Part shown: positions 23,931 through 31,735 of the stretch, piece after piece | How positions within the stretch are numbered: position 1 is the first letter of the stretch | Layout of the letters: each line of letters begins with the position of its first letter | DNA from: an uncultured Burkholderiales bacterium | GTDB lineage: Bacteria; Pseudomonadota; Gammaproteobacteria; Burkholderiales; Burkholderiaceae_C | Length of the DNA stretch: 47,570 nucleotides | NCBI GenBank assembly: GCA_937927685.1 | Contig: CALBSC010000085.1 | Span: forward strand, 1-47,570 | Direction: 5' to 3' | Notes under the pieces: model-generated | Seen by the model: only the letters and a program-made list of their open reading frames with translations | What the model was told of the DNA's origin: nothing | Databases searched by the model: none | Position numbers and translations under genes: made by a program

Positions 23931-24802
23931 GACTGCTGTCGCACGTACTGGTACATCGCGGTGTGGTCCGCGCCCGGTGCCAGGGATTGCTCGGCGGCAG
24001 CCCAGGTGCTGAGGCACACCTGCGCAAACGTGTCGGGAGACCCCATGCGTTCGATGAAGCTTTGCGCGGTTTGCAAATCCTTGCGCATGAGCCCCAGCGC
24101 AAAGCCGGAGTTGAAGGTGTCCGAGAGCATGAAGTTCTCGACCTTGTGCTCGGTGGTGTTGTTCTTGCCCGTCGAAGCGTTGAACACCTGGTTGACCAGG
24201 TGCGGATCGATACCGAACTTCTGCGCGGCGACCAAGGCTTCGCACACCGCGAGCAACCCACTCGCTGACACGTAGTTGTTGAGCGCTTTCACGGCGTGAC
24301 CGGCGCCAGCACTGCCCACATGCACCAGGGTCTTGCCCATGGCTTGCAGCGCGGGCCGCACGGTGTCAATGTCCACCGCTTCACCGCCCATCATGATGGC
24401 CAGTGAACCATCCACCGCCCGTTTGACGCCACCCGACACGGGGGCATCCACAAAATGGATGCCCAACTTGGCCAGGCGTGCTGCGTTGTCACGCGAGCAC
24501 ACGGGATCCGACGAGCTCATGTCGAGAATGAGCTGGCCGGCCTTCATGCCGGCGGCCAGTCCCTGGTTCCAGAGCAGGTCGTCGATCACCGGGCTGCTGG
24601 GCAGCATGAGGATCAACACATCCACGCCCTGGGCTGCCTCGGCTGCCGAGGCAGCGACGCTGAATCCGGCTTCACCCTGCAGCGATGCCGCCGCCTGGGG
24701 CTGAGGGTCGAAACCCGTGACAGCAAAACCTGCACGCAGCAGGTTGCGCAACATGGGGCGGCCCATCTGGCCCAGACCCAGAAAACCGATGCGCTGCTTC
24801 AC
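23927..24802 (-). CDS. 3-hydroxyisobutyrate dehydrogenase-family NAD(P)-dependent oxidoreductase
   Basis: The 291-residue enzyme belongs to the beta-hydroxyacid dehydrogenase family (3-hydroxyisobutyrate dehydrogenase or tartronate semialdehyde reductase type). The Rossmann motif is GFLGLGQMGRPM at residues 6-17. The substrate motif DAPVSGGVKRAVDGSL lies at 119-134, and catalytic Lys172 sits in GHAVKALNNYV. The start codon is GTG (24802-24800), directly after the TAA of the preceding CMD gene, so translation is coupled. Its product or substrate is likely a hydroxyacid or semialdehyde of the same pathway as the CoA-transferase. The exact substrate is not clear from sequence. Confidence 0.92.
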   Translation of the reverse strand: MKQRIGFLGLGQMGRPMLRNLLRAGFAVTGFDPQPQAAASLQGEAGFSVAASAAEAAQGVDVLILMLPSSPVIDDLLWNQGLAAGMKAGQLILDMSSSDPVCSRDNAARLAKLGIHFVDAPVSGGVKRAVDGSLAIMMGGEAVDIDTVRPALQAMGKTLVHVGSAGAGHAVKALNNYVSASGLLAVCEALVAAQKFGIDPHLVNQVFNASTGKNNTTEHKVENFMLSDTFNSGFALGLMRKDLQTAQSFIERMGSPDTFAQVCLSTWAAAEQSLAPGADHTAMYQYVRQQS

Positions 24803-25180
24803 TTAAATGCCCATTTCCTTGAACACTTCCTTGGCCACGCGGAAGCTGTCGATGGCGGCCGGCACGCCGCAATAAATGGCCACTTGCAGGAACACTTCCT
24901 GAATTTCCTGCTTGGTCAAACCGTTGTTGATGGCACCACGCACGTGCAGTTTCAGCTCGTGCGGACGGTTCAGGGCGGCAATCATGGCCAGGTTCAGGAA
25001 GCTGCGGGTGCGGCGCTCCAGGCCGGGACGGTTCCAGATTTCGTTCCAGCAATACTCGGTGACCAATTCCTGCATGGGCATGTTGAAGTCGTCGGCGTTC
25101 TTGATGGAGTTGTCGACGTACTCGGCGCCCAGCACCTCACGGCGGGTTTTCAGACCTTTTTCAAAGGATTCGCGGTTCAT
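24803..25180 (-). CDS. Carboxymuconolactone decarboxylase (CMD)-family protein
   Basis: The 125-residue protein matches gamma-carboxymuconolactone decarboxylases in length and motifs: GLKTRREVLG at the N-terminus, then ELVTEYCWNEIWNRPGLERRTRSFLNLA and ELKLHVRGAINNGLTKQEIQEV. The AhpD-type CxxC pair is absent, which favours the PcaC-like branch over a peroxidase. The ATG at 25180 is chosen because AGGAGA lies 6 nt upstream. It is the first gene of the leftward operon. No other protocatechuate-pathway gene is nearby, so the substrate need not be carboxymuconolactone. Confidence 0.9.
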   Translation of the reverse strand: MNRESFEKGLKTRREVLGAEYVDNSIKNADDFNMPMQELVTEYCWNEIWNRPGLERRTRSFLNLAMIAALNRPHELKLHVRGAINNGLTKQEIQEVFLQVAIYCGVPAAIDSFRVAKEVFKEMGI

Positions 25181-25283
25181 GGGGATTCTCCTGATGAAGT
25201 TCAAACTCGAAGGTATCTCAACCGCGCAGGGACCGCACGGACGAGAGGCAACACGGTTGGCATGCTGTCAACACGGTGACCTC

Positions 25284-25312
25284 ATGTTATTGATTGTCAG
25301 ACAATCGGTCAA
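25284..25312 (-). promoter_or_regulatory. Candidate promoter of the leftward catabolic operon
   Basis: On the minus strand TTGACC (25312-25307) and TAACAT (25289-25284) have 17-bp spacing. The first inverted repeat (25292-25306) fills the spacer, so a bound regulator would block RNA polymerase. Confidence 0.5.
25292..25306. promoter_or_regulatory. Palindromic operator candidate for the GntR regulator
   Basis: GATTGTC and GACAATC are perfect 7-bp arms around one A. The inner TTGTCAGACAA (25294-25304) fits the FCD-GntR pattern TnGTnnnACnA and resembles the TTGTATACAA type reported for MatR. It lies between two divergent promoters. Confidence 0.6.
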
Positions 25313-25322
25313 TATTATTGAC
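25308..25322. promoter_or_regulatory. Second inverted repeat in the divergent control region
   Basis: GTCAAT and ATTGAC are perfect 6-bp arms around ATT. It starts one base after the first palindrome and overlaps the -35 boxes of both divergent promoters. It may be a second, weaker regulator site. Confidence 0.45.
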
Positions 25323-25346
25323 AGATGATGACTGGAATTGCAGAAT
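25318..25346 (+). promoter_or_regulatory. Candidate promoter of the ABC importer operon
   Basis: A consensus -35 TTGACA (25318-25323), a 17-bp spacer and CAGAAT (25341-25346, four of six matches) precede the first ABC gene. The start codon is 47 nt downstream. The second inverted repeat overlaps the -35. Confidence 0.55.
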
Positions 25347-25392
25347 GCAGGCGGTCAACCATCGCATTACACCCACTGAACGAGGAGAGAAC

Positions 25393-26616
25393 ATGGATTC
25401 CAAGCGCAACACATCGGTGTCCCAGCAACGTCGCCGCGTGCTCGGCGGTCTGGGCGCAGTCGGCCTGGCCAGTGCACTGCCGCTGAGCGTTCGCGCTCAG
25501 CCCAAAGCAGTCAATGTGGGCGTGATCCTTCCGCTGTCAGGCGGCAATGCCCAGTTCGGTATCAACTCGCGTCAAGGCATCGAGTTGGTGGCGGATGAAA
25601 TCAACGCAGCCGGCGGCCTCAAAGGACTGGGCGGCGCCAAGATCAACCTGGTGGTGGCGGATTCCACGTCCACGCCCACCAATGCCGCCACGGTGGCCCA
25701 GCGCATGATTGGCGAGAACGACTGCTGCGCCATCCTGGGTGCTTTCGCTTCATCCCTGACGCTGGCCATCTCCGAGGTGACCGAACGCCGTCGCGTGCCG
25801 CTCATCACCATGTCGTACGCCGACCAGCTGACGGGCCGCGGCTACAAGCACGTGTTTCAGGTCACCCCCAAAGGCAGTGTGATCGGTAAAGCCCAGTTTG
25901 ATTACGCGGTGGAACTCGCCGGGGGCTCTTCCAAGGTCAACAAGGTGGCTATCCTGTTCGAAGACACGGCTTACGGTACCTCCACCGCCTCCGGTCTGCG
26001 CGCTGCGGCCAAAGCGGCTGGCGCCGAAATCGTGATGGACGAGGCTTATCCCCTGGGCATCACCGACGTCACGCCGCTCGTCAACAAGCTGCGCGCCTCG
26101 CGTGCGCAAATGGTGTTCCCGGTGTCCTACCTGAACGACTCGTTGCTGATCGTTCGCGCACTGCGCCAGCAGCGTCTGAACATGCCCATCGTCGGCGGAT
26201 CGGCGGGCTATGTCATTCCCGACTTCGAGAAGGCGCTGGGCGATTACGCCGAAGGCGTGCTCTCCATCTGCTCGGCCAACTACGACCTGGACACCAGCAT
26301 GACCGAGCGCTATCGCAAGCGCTTCAACGCCTTCATGGTCCATGAAGCCGTGGAGCATGCGGTGTCGCTGGATGTGCTGGCCCAATCCATCAACGCGGCC
26401 AAGTCCGCCAAGCCCGAAGAGATTGCGCAGGCCATGCGCAGCCAGACGTTCAAGGAGGGCTGGGCCAAGACCATGACCAACGGACAGATCCAGTTTGACG
26501 AGTCGGGCTTGAACACCTATGCCGAGCCGGTCATGGTGCAGTGGCAGAAGAAAGAGCTGGTGACGGTGTGGCCCAGCAAGTACGCCAAGGGCAAGCTGAT
26601 CCAACGTAACGCCTGA
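25393..26616 (+). CDS. Branched-chain amino acid-type ABC transporter, periplasmic substrate-binding protein
   Basis: The 407-residue protein is a LivK/HmgFF-type type I periplasmic binding protein. The N-terminal signal (QQRRRVLGGLGAVGLASALP, ending VRAQ) has a Tat-like arginine cluster. The mature part opens with the family motif VNVGVILPLSGGNAQFG and carries ELVADEINAAGGLKG and ILFEDTAYGTS. The ATG at 25393 has a strong AGGAGAG site. Many relatives in Burkholderiales bind aromatic or dicarboxylic acids rather than amino acids. The operon is divergent from the CoA-transferase operon, so the ligand is probably a carboxylate. Confidence 0.93.
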   Translation: MDSKRNTSVSQQRRRVLGGLGAVGLASALPLSVRAQPKAVNVGVILPLSGGNAQFGINSRQGIELVADEINAAGGLKGLGGAKINLVVADSTSTPTNAATVAQRMIGENDCCAILGAFASSLTLAISEVTERRRVPLITMSYADQLTGRGYKHVFQVTPKGSVIGKAQFDYAVELAGGSSKVNKVAILFEDTAYGTSTASGLRAAAKAAGAEIVMDEAYPLGITDVTPLVNKLRASRAQMVFPVSYLNDSLLIVRALRQQRLNMPIVGGSAGYVIPDFEKALGDYAEGVLSICSANYDLDTSMTERYRKRFNAFMVHEAVEHAVSLDVLAQSINAAKSAKPEEIAQAMRSQTFKEGWAKTMTNGQIQFDESGLNTYAEPVMVQWQKKELVTVWPSKYAKGKLIQRNA

Positions 26617-26623
26617 GGCTCGC

Positions 26624-27484
26624 ATGGCACTGTTGCAAGCCATCCTCGATGGGCTCATGCTCGGCGGTGTCTATGCGGTGATATCGATCGGGCTGACGCT
26701 GGTGTTTGGCGTCGTCTCGATCGTCAATTTTGCCCAGGCGCAGTTTTTGATGGTGGGCATGTACGTCGCCTACTTCGCCTGGCGTTATCTGGAACTCGAT
26801 CCGCTGGCTGGCTCACTGCTGGCCTTCGCGGTGGTGTTTGTGTTGGGCTATCTCATCCAGCAGCAGCTGATCCGACGGGTGCTCAAGGCACCTGAGGTGG
26901 CGCAGATCTTCCTCACCGTGGGAATCCTGATCGTGCTGGAAAACCTGGCGCTCATCAGCTTCGGTTCTGAATTCAAGTCGGTGCAGGTCTGGTATCAGAA
27001 CGAGTCGCTCGAATTCTTTGACTTGATCGTCAGCATGCCCTACGCGATTGCGTTTTGCGCGTCGGTGGTGGCCGGACTGGTGATCTGGTGGGTGCTGGCC
27101 AAGACCTGGTGGGGTCGCACGGTGCGTGCCACCGCGCAGGATCCGATGGCGGCCAAGCTCATCGGGATCGATCCCGATCAGGTCTATCGCCTGGCCTTTG
27201 GACTGGGCGTGGGGCTGACCGCCTTCGGTGGCGCCATCATCCTGCCTTACCTGACGGTGTCGCCCGCGGCGGGCGAACAGTTTGGTGTGCTGATGTTCAC
27301 CGTGGTGGTGCTGGGTGGTCTGGGCAATGTGCTGGGTGCCGTGGTGGGTGGACTGGCGGTGGGCATCATCCAGTCCGTGTCGGGCCTGTACTTGCCACTC
27401 CAGCTGCAAAACCTGGTGTTGTTCGTTGTCTTCATCCTGACCCTGGCCCTGCGGCCTGAAGGTCTGTTGCGTCACAAGTCATGA
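26624..27484 (+). CDS. Branched-chain-type ABC transporter permease, LivH family
   Basis: The 286-residue inner membrane protein has about eight hydrophobic helices. Typical LivH features are the N-terminal GLMLGGVYAVISIGLTLVFGV, the cytoplasmic loop VRATAQDPMAAKLIGIDPD and the late VVLGGLGNVLGAVVGGLAVG. It starts 7 nt after the binding-protein gene and overlaps the LivM gene by ATGA. It should pair with LivM to form the import channel. Confidence 0.95.
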   Translation: MALLQAILDGLMLGGVYAVISIGLTLVFGVVSIVNFAQAQFLMVGMYVAYFAWRYLELDPLAGSLLAFAVVFVLGYLIQQQLIRRVLKAPEVAQIFLTVGILIVLENLALISFGSEFKSVQVWYQNESLEFFDLIVSMPYAIAFCASVVAGLVIWWVLAKTWWGRTVRATAQDPMAAKLIGIDPDQVYRLAFGLGVGLTAFGGAIILPYLTVSPAAGEQFGVLMFTVVVLGGLGNVLGAVVGGLAVGIIQSVSGLYLPLQLQNLVLFVVFILTLALRPEGLLRHKS

Positions 27485-28446
27485 ATCGAACGCTTGCTTA
27501 CATCGTGCTCGCCCTGATCGGCGTGTGCACCCTGCCATGGCTGGTGTCCGAAAACGGCTATGTGCTGCGCGTCATGACCTTGCTGATGCTGTTTGCCGCC
27601 ATGGCACAGTCCTGGAACATCGTGGGCGGCCTGGCCAACCAGATTTCACTCGGTCATGCCGCTTTCTTTGGCCTGGGGGCCTACACCTCCACTATTCTGC
27701 TGATCCGTGTGGGCTTGTCACCCTGGCTGGGACTGCTCGCCGGCATGGTGGTGGCGGCGGCGGCGGGCGCGCTGCTGAGCCTGCCCACCATGCGCCTGAA
27801 GGGGCACTACTTTGCGCTGGCCACGCTGGCCTTTGGTGAGGTGATGCGATCGATTGGCAACACCTGGTCGTCGGTCACGGGTGGGCCCGCTGGCATCTCG
27901 GTGCCCCTGGTGCCTGACGGTGGCTGGGCCCTGATGCAGTTCAACTCATCGCGTCCGTATTTCTACATCATGCTGGCTGCGCTGGTGGTGATCACGGCCA
28001 TTTACTGGAAGATCAGCACGTCGCGTCTGGGCTATGAGTTGCGTGCGGTCAAAGCCAACGTGGATTCGGCCGAGGTCATTGGTATTCACACAGCCCGCAC
28101 CAAGATGCTGGCCGCCACCATTTCAGCCGGACTGATGGGGGCGTGCGGTGTCCTGTACGCCCAGTTCAATTTTTTCTTTGATCCGGATTCGGTGTTCTCG
28201 CTGGTCAGTGTGTCGGTTCGCATTGCGCTCATCTGCATCATCGGTGGGATTGGCACGGTGGCGGGACCGATCATCGGCGCCTGTTTCTTGCTCCCGCTGG
28301 AAGAGCTGTTCAATGCCACGCTCTCGAGCGCAGGCGCGGGATTGTCGCAACTGGCGTTTGGCCTGATCCTGATCCTGATCATCCTCATTGAACCACGCGG
28401 GTTGCAAACCTTGTATCAACGCCTGGTCGCGCGGAGGTCCGCATGA
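27481..28446 (+). CDS. Branched-chain-type ABC transporter permease, LivM family
   Basis: The 321-residue inner membrane protein carries the LivM marks QSWNIVGGLANQISLGHAAF, LPTMRLKGHYFALATLAFGE and the cytoplasmic loop YELRAVKANVDSAEVIGIH. The C-terminus includes CIIGGIGTVAGPIIGA. It overlaps both neighbours by ATGA, which indicates tight stoichiometric coupling within the importer operon. Confidence 0.95.
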   Translation: MNRTLAYIVLALIGVCTLPWLVSENGYVLRVMTLLMLFAAMAQSWNIVGGLANQISLGHAAFFGLGAYTSTILLIRVGLSPWLGLLAGMVVAAAAGALLSLPTMRLKGHYFALATLAFGEVMRSIGNTWSSVTGGPAGISVPLVPDGGWALMQFNSSRPYFYIMLAALVVITAIYWKISTSRLGYELRAVKANVDSAEVIGIHTARTKMLAATISAGLMGACGVLYAQFNFFFDPDSVFSLVSVSVRIALICIIGGIGTVAGPIIGACFLLPLEELFNATLSSAGAGLSQLAFGLILILIILIEPRGLQTLYQRLVARRSA

Positions 28447-29186
28447 GCACCACGCCCATTCTGGCTGCACAGGGTCTGACGCGCCGCTTTGGCGGGTTGA
28501 CCGCGGTCAATCAGGTCGATATCCAGATTCAGGCCGGTGAACTCATCGGTCTGATCGGCCCCAACGGGGCTGGCAAAACCACGCTGTTCAACCTGCTGAT
28601 GGGGCTGATCAAGCCGTCATCGGGCGAGGTGTATTTGCAAGGACAACGCATCACCGGGTTCAAGCCGCACCAGGTGGCGCGTCTGGGCATGGTCAAGACA
28701 TTCCAGAACGTGGCCCTGTTCCCTGACATGACCGTGCTGGACAACGTACTCACCGGGGGACTGCTGCGACTGTCATTGAACGAGGCCCGCGAGCTGGCAC
28801 GGCACAACCTGGCCAAGGTGGGCATGGCCCATATCGCCGACAAGAAGGCTGCCGACCTCACCTTCCCTGAAAAGGCGCTGGTGGAGATGGCGCGCGCCTT
28901 GTGCACACAACCCAAGGTGGTGTTGCTCGACGAGGTGATGGCGGCCCTCAACCACACCGAGATGGACCAGATATTGGCGCTGATCCGTAAATTGCGCGAG
29001 GAGGATGGCCTGACCTTTGTGGTGATTGAACACCACATGCGTGCCATCATGAATTTGTGCGAACGCATTCTGGTGCTGAGCTTTGGTCAGCTGATTGCCC
29101 AGGGCAACCCGCAGGAGATCAGCCGTCACCCGGATGTGATTTCGGCCTATCTCGGCACCGACGCCCACGCGGGAGTGCACGCATGA
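28443..29186 (+). CDS. Branched-chain-type ABC transporter ATPase, LivG family (variant signature)
   Basis: The 247-residue ATPase has Walker A GPNGAGKTT (about residues 39-47), a Q-loop in FQNVALF, Walker B VVLLDEVMAAL (Asp163, Glu164) and the switch His in VVIEHHM. The usual LSYGQQ signature is replaced by DLTFPEKALVEMARAL at about 138-152. A similar Pro-containing variant is known in LivG relatives of Burkholderiales, always paired with a normal LivF, so the gene is not judged broken. It overlaps livM and livF by 4 nt each. Confidence 0.92.
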   Translation: MSTTPILAAQGLTRRFGGLTAVNQVDIQIQAGELIGLIGPNGAGKTTLFNLLMGLIKPSSGEVYLQGQRITGFKPHQVARLGMVKTFQNVALFPDMTVLDNVLTGGLLRLSLNEARELARHNLAKVGMAHIADKKAADLTFPEKALVEMARALCTQPKVVLLDEVMAALNHTEMDQILALIRKLREEDGLTFVVIEHHMRAIMNLCERILVLSFGQLIAQGNPQEISRHPDVISAYLGTDAHAGVHA

Positions 29187-29896
29187 GTTTGCTGGTCATT
29201 GAGAACCTTTGCGCGGCTTACGACGGCAGTGAGGTGTTGCACCACCTTGACATGCAGGTGGAGCAGGGCGATTTTGTGGCGGTGATCGGTGCCAATACGG
29301 CAGGCAAGAGTACTCTGCTGCGAGCCGTCTCCGGACTGGTGCCGCGTACATCGGGCCAGATTGTTTTTTCTGGCGAAAACCTCTTGTCATTGCCAGCGCA
29401 CCAAATTCCCTATCGGGGCATCTCGCATGTGCCCGAAGGACGTCACGTGTTTCCCGCCATGTCGGTCGAGGAAAACCTGTGGTTGGGTGGCTATCACCGT
29501 CGTCATGACATGGCGGACTTGCAGCGCACGCTCGAGTCGGTGTTTGCCCAGTTTCCCCGACTGGCCGAGCGGCGTCGGCAACTGGCGGGTACCTTGTCAG
29601 GGGGAGAGCAGCAAATGGTGGCCATTGGCCGCGCGCTGATGGGTAAGCCCCGACTGCTGTTGCTCGATGAGCCCAGCCATGGCCTGGCCCCCAAGATCGT
29701 GCAGGAACTGCACGATGCGCTGGTGGCCATTCATCGCTCGGGCGTCACGACCCTGTTGGTGGAGCAAAACACCCAACTGGCCTTGTCGGTGGCGCAGCGC
29801 GCGCTGGTCTTGCAAAGCGGCACCGTGGTGCTGAGCGGTCCGTCCAGCGAACTCTTGAACGACGCACGCATCCGCGAAGCCTACCTGGGCATTTGA
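29183..29896 (+). CDS. Branched-chain-type ABC transporter ATPase, LivF family
   Basis: The 237-residue ATPase has Walker A GANTAGKST (residues 36-44), signature LSGGEQQMVAIGRAL, Walker B LLLLDEPSHGLAP and a switch region in LLVEQNTQLAL. The ATG at 29183 overlaps the LivG stop by ATGA. An in-frame start at 29057 would overlap livG deeply and is rejected. With LivG it forms the nucleotide-binding dimer. It is the last gene of the importer operon. Confidence 0.95.
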   Translation: MSLLVIENLCAAYDGSEVLHHLDMQVEQGDFVAVIGANTAGKSTLLRAVSGLVPRTSGQIVFSGENLLSLPAHQIPYRGISHVPEGRHVFPAMSVEENLWLGGYHRRHDMADLQRTLESVFAQFPRLAERRRQLAGTLSGGEQQMVAIGRALMGKPRLLLLDEPSHGLAPKIVQELHDALVAIHRSGVTTLLVEQNTQLALSVAQRALVLQSGTVVLSGPSSELLNDARIREAYLGI

Positions 29897-30175
29897 TACC
29901 TTCAGCGAATCGGGTGCCGGGCCAGAGAGGGCCAGCACCCCGGCCAACACCTGGGCCAACGTCTTTTTGGCTGACCCACCACGCCTTTGGCGCACCACCC
30001 GCTCAGCCAGGCCACAGGCTCCCCCTGTCTTGCTTGCACGGAACGAATCTGGGCGCCGTTGATGGTCAATCGATGCGACCTGAAGCCCGGTAACCGCGAC
30101 ATGGAAGGCCCCGGTGCAGATGGTGGGATGTTGAGGGGGGGCGGCGAGGTGATGGTTGCGCTGGACGTGTGGTGC
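29897..30175. other. Non-coding gap between livF and the SDR gene
   Basis: There is no convincing gene in these 279 nt. A weak hairpin (GGGTGC at 29912-29917 with GCACCC at 29935-29940) may help end the importer transcript; it has no T run. Short open frames here lack ribosome sites. Confidence 0.5.
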
Positions 30176-30886
30176 TCACGTGATGAGGTAGCCCCCATCC
30201 ACCGGCAACACCACCCCCGTGACAAATGCCGCCAGGGGTGAGCACAAAAACTGCACGGGACCTGACAGATCGTCCGCTTGTCCCCAGCGCCCCATGGGGG
30301 TTCGGTTGAGGATGGCCTGGCTGCGTGCCGGGTCGTCTTGCAGCGCTTGTGTGAGCGGGGTGGCAATCCAGCCGGGTGCGATGGCGTTGACGCGAATGCC
30401 TTCGGGCGCCCAGGCGATGGCCAGGCTTTTGGTCAGCTGCGCGATGCCTCCCTTGCTGGCGCTGTAGGCGGGCGCCAATCCTCCCCCGAAAAAGCTGAGC
30501 ATCGAAGCCACATTGACCACACAGCCCCGGGTGGCGGCCAGCAAGGGGTGCATGGCGTGGGCCACGCGCATGGCGGCATTGAGGTTCAGGTCGATGACCT
30601 GCTCGAACACCTCGGGGTTGTGCTCATCGGCACGCCGGATCATGCCGGCGGCTTGCACCAGGATATGCAGTCGTGGCAGGCTCTGGGCGATGTGTTGTGG
30701 CGCTTCTCGGTCGCGCAGGTCGAGTTCCAGACAACGCAAGCCCTCGACGTCCTGCGCCTCACGCGGGGGCAGACCCACCACGACCACCTCAGCTCCCGAC
30801 CGCCTGAACCCCTGCGCAATGGCCAGACCGATGCCGCTGGTGCCGCCGGTGACGAGCACGGTGTGATCGTTGAACGTGATTGCCAT
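30176..30886 (-). CDS. Short-chain dehydrogenase/reductase (SDR)
   Basis: The 236-residue classical SDR has the cofactor motif TGGTSGIG at residues 13-20. The catalytic set is Ser128 (NVASM), Tyr141 and Lys145 (YSASK), and the family ending is VTGVVLPVDGGY. The ATG at 30886 has AGAGAGG upstream. No Asp is apparent at the end of beta-2, where the sequence reads VVVVGLPPREA, so NADP use is possible. It is convergent with the ABC operon and may act on a hydroxyacid of the same catabolic region. The substrate is unknown. Confidence 0.9.
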   Translation of the reverse strand: MAITFNDHTVLVTGGTSGIGLAIAQGFRRSGAEVVVVGLPPREAQDVEGLRCLELDLRDREAPQHIAQSLPRLHILVQAAGMIRRADEHNPEVFEQVIDLNLNAAMRVAHAMHPLLAATRGCVVNVASMLSFFGGGLAPAYSASKGGIAQLTKSLAIAWAPEGIRVNAIAPGWIATPLTQALQDDPARSQAILNRTPMGRWGQADDLSGPVQFLCSPLAAFVTGVVLPVDGGYLIT

Positions 30887-30993
30887 GTGAACCTCTCTGT
30901 TGCGCCTGATCCATCCGGGCTGCAGCACAGCCCTCCAGAGCCTGATTCTCGATAAAAATCACCCCCTTGGGTGTCCTTCAGGTTGAGGCGGGC

Positions 30994-31021
30994 AAAAAAG
31001 AGGCACCCGGTGGGGTGCCTC
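30994..31021 (-). terminator. Rho-independent terminator of the phasin gene
   Basis: Read on the minus strand, perfect 9-bp arms GAGGCACCC and GGGTGCCTC around a 4-nt loop (31021-31000) are followed by six T (30999-30994). It lies 46 nt after the phasin stop codon. Confidence 0.9.
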
Positions 31022-31067
31022 GGTGCAGGCGCGGATACCCGGGGCATCCGCGAGCCTGAGGGCGCGA

Positions 31068-31610
31068 TCAGGCGCGGCGGCGAGCCGGCTTGGCCACGGG
31101 GGCGTTGGCCTTGATTTGCTCGAGACCTTGCTTGGCCAGTTCGGCAGATTTCTTGGCCGCCGTGCGGGCTTGCGCCACGGCCTTGTTGCCGGCATCCACA
31201 GCCTGCTTGACAGCGGCCACAGCGGCTTCGGAACCCTGAGGGGCTTTCTTGAGCGTTTCGGCGATCAGCTTGTTGACTTCGGCGTGCTTGGCGTCGAACT
31301 GGCTTTCAGCCAGGTCAGCCAACTCGGTCTGGAATTCCTGGCTGAGTTCAAACGCAGCCGTGGCCACACCGGCGGCATACTTGGCCGAGGCCTCCAGCTG
31401 GTGTTGCACAAACTGGAACACTGCGGCCGGATCCTTCAGATCCGTCACGGCTTGCAGTTGGCTCTTGGCGAAAGCAGCGTTTTGCTTGCTTTGGGCCAGC
31501 GACAACTCGGCGGCGCGTTCAACTTGCGACAGAGCCAGGTTGGCCACTTCGTAAGCGGCTTCCACAGAGGCTTCGATCTGGGGCTTCAATTGTTTCAGTT
31601 GGTCTTGCAT
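31068..31610 (-). CDS. Phasin-family protein (PHA granule-associated)
   Basis: The 180-residue protein is almost entirely amphipathic helix, rich in Ala, Lys, Glu and Gln. The phasin_2 pattern is recognisable: an N-terminal segment ASVEAAYEVANLALSQVERAAELSL, then ASAKYAAGVATAAFELSQEF. The C-terminal tail is Ala/Lys-rich and ends PARRRA, similar to phasins with a DNA-binding or PhaF-like tail. It coats polyhydroxyalkanoate granules. GAGGAA precedes the start, and the gene is monocistronic with its own terminator. No PHA synthase gene is in the window. Confidence 0.9.
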   Translation of the reverse strand: MQDQLKQLKPQIEASVEAAYEVANLALSQVERAAELSLAQSKQNAAFAKSQLQAVTDLKDPAAVFQFVQHQLEASAKYAAGVATAAFELSQEFQTELADLAESQFDAKHAEVNKLIAETLKKAPQGSEAAVAAVKQAVDAGNKAVAQARTAAKKSAELAKQGLEQIKANAPVAKPARRRA

Positions 31611-31689
31611 GGTGGTTCCTCAACGTGTTGAATGACGATGACTGAATGCTAAACGCAACTATCGTTTTGAGAAGACACCGGCATGCGCT

Positions 31690-31707
31690 TTAGAGACGAG
31701 TCTCTAA
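31690..31707. promoter_or_regulatory. Perfect 18-nt inverted repeat upstream of the phasin gene
   Basis: TTAGAGAC and GTCTCTAA are perfect 8-bp arms around GA. It lies 80 nt upstream of the phasin start and 29 nt after the small-protein stop. It has no T run on either side, so an operator is more likely than a terminator. Confidence 0.45.
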
Positions 31708-31735
31708 GCTCTAAACATCCGCGCATCCAGCCCGC

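Noticed and set aside
23931..24245. N-terminal extension of the alpha/beta hydrolase over the dehydrogenase gene
   Set aside because: The added residues overlap a conserved gene in another frame, and the ATGA overlap at 23927-23930 marks the true start.
28443..29186. LivG as a broken gene because of its missing LSGGQ motif
   Set aside because: Walker A, Walker B and the switch His are intact, and both ends overlap neighbours neatly; a similar variant exists in related transporters.
29893..30093. A 66-codon plus-strand frame after livF
   Set aside because: No ribosome site, no motif, and Pro/Arg-rich composition typical of non-coding GC-rich DNA.
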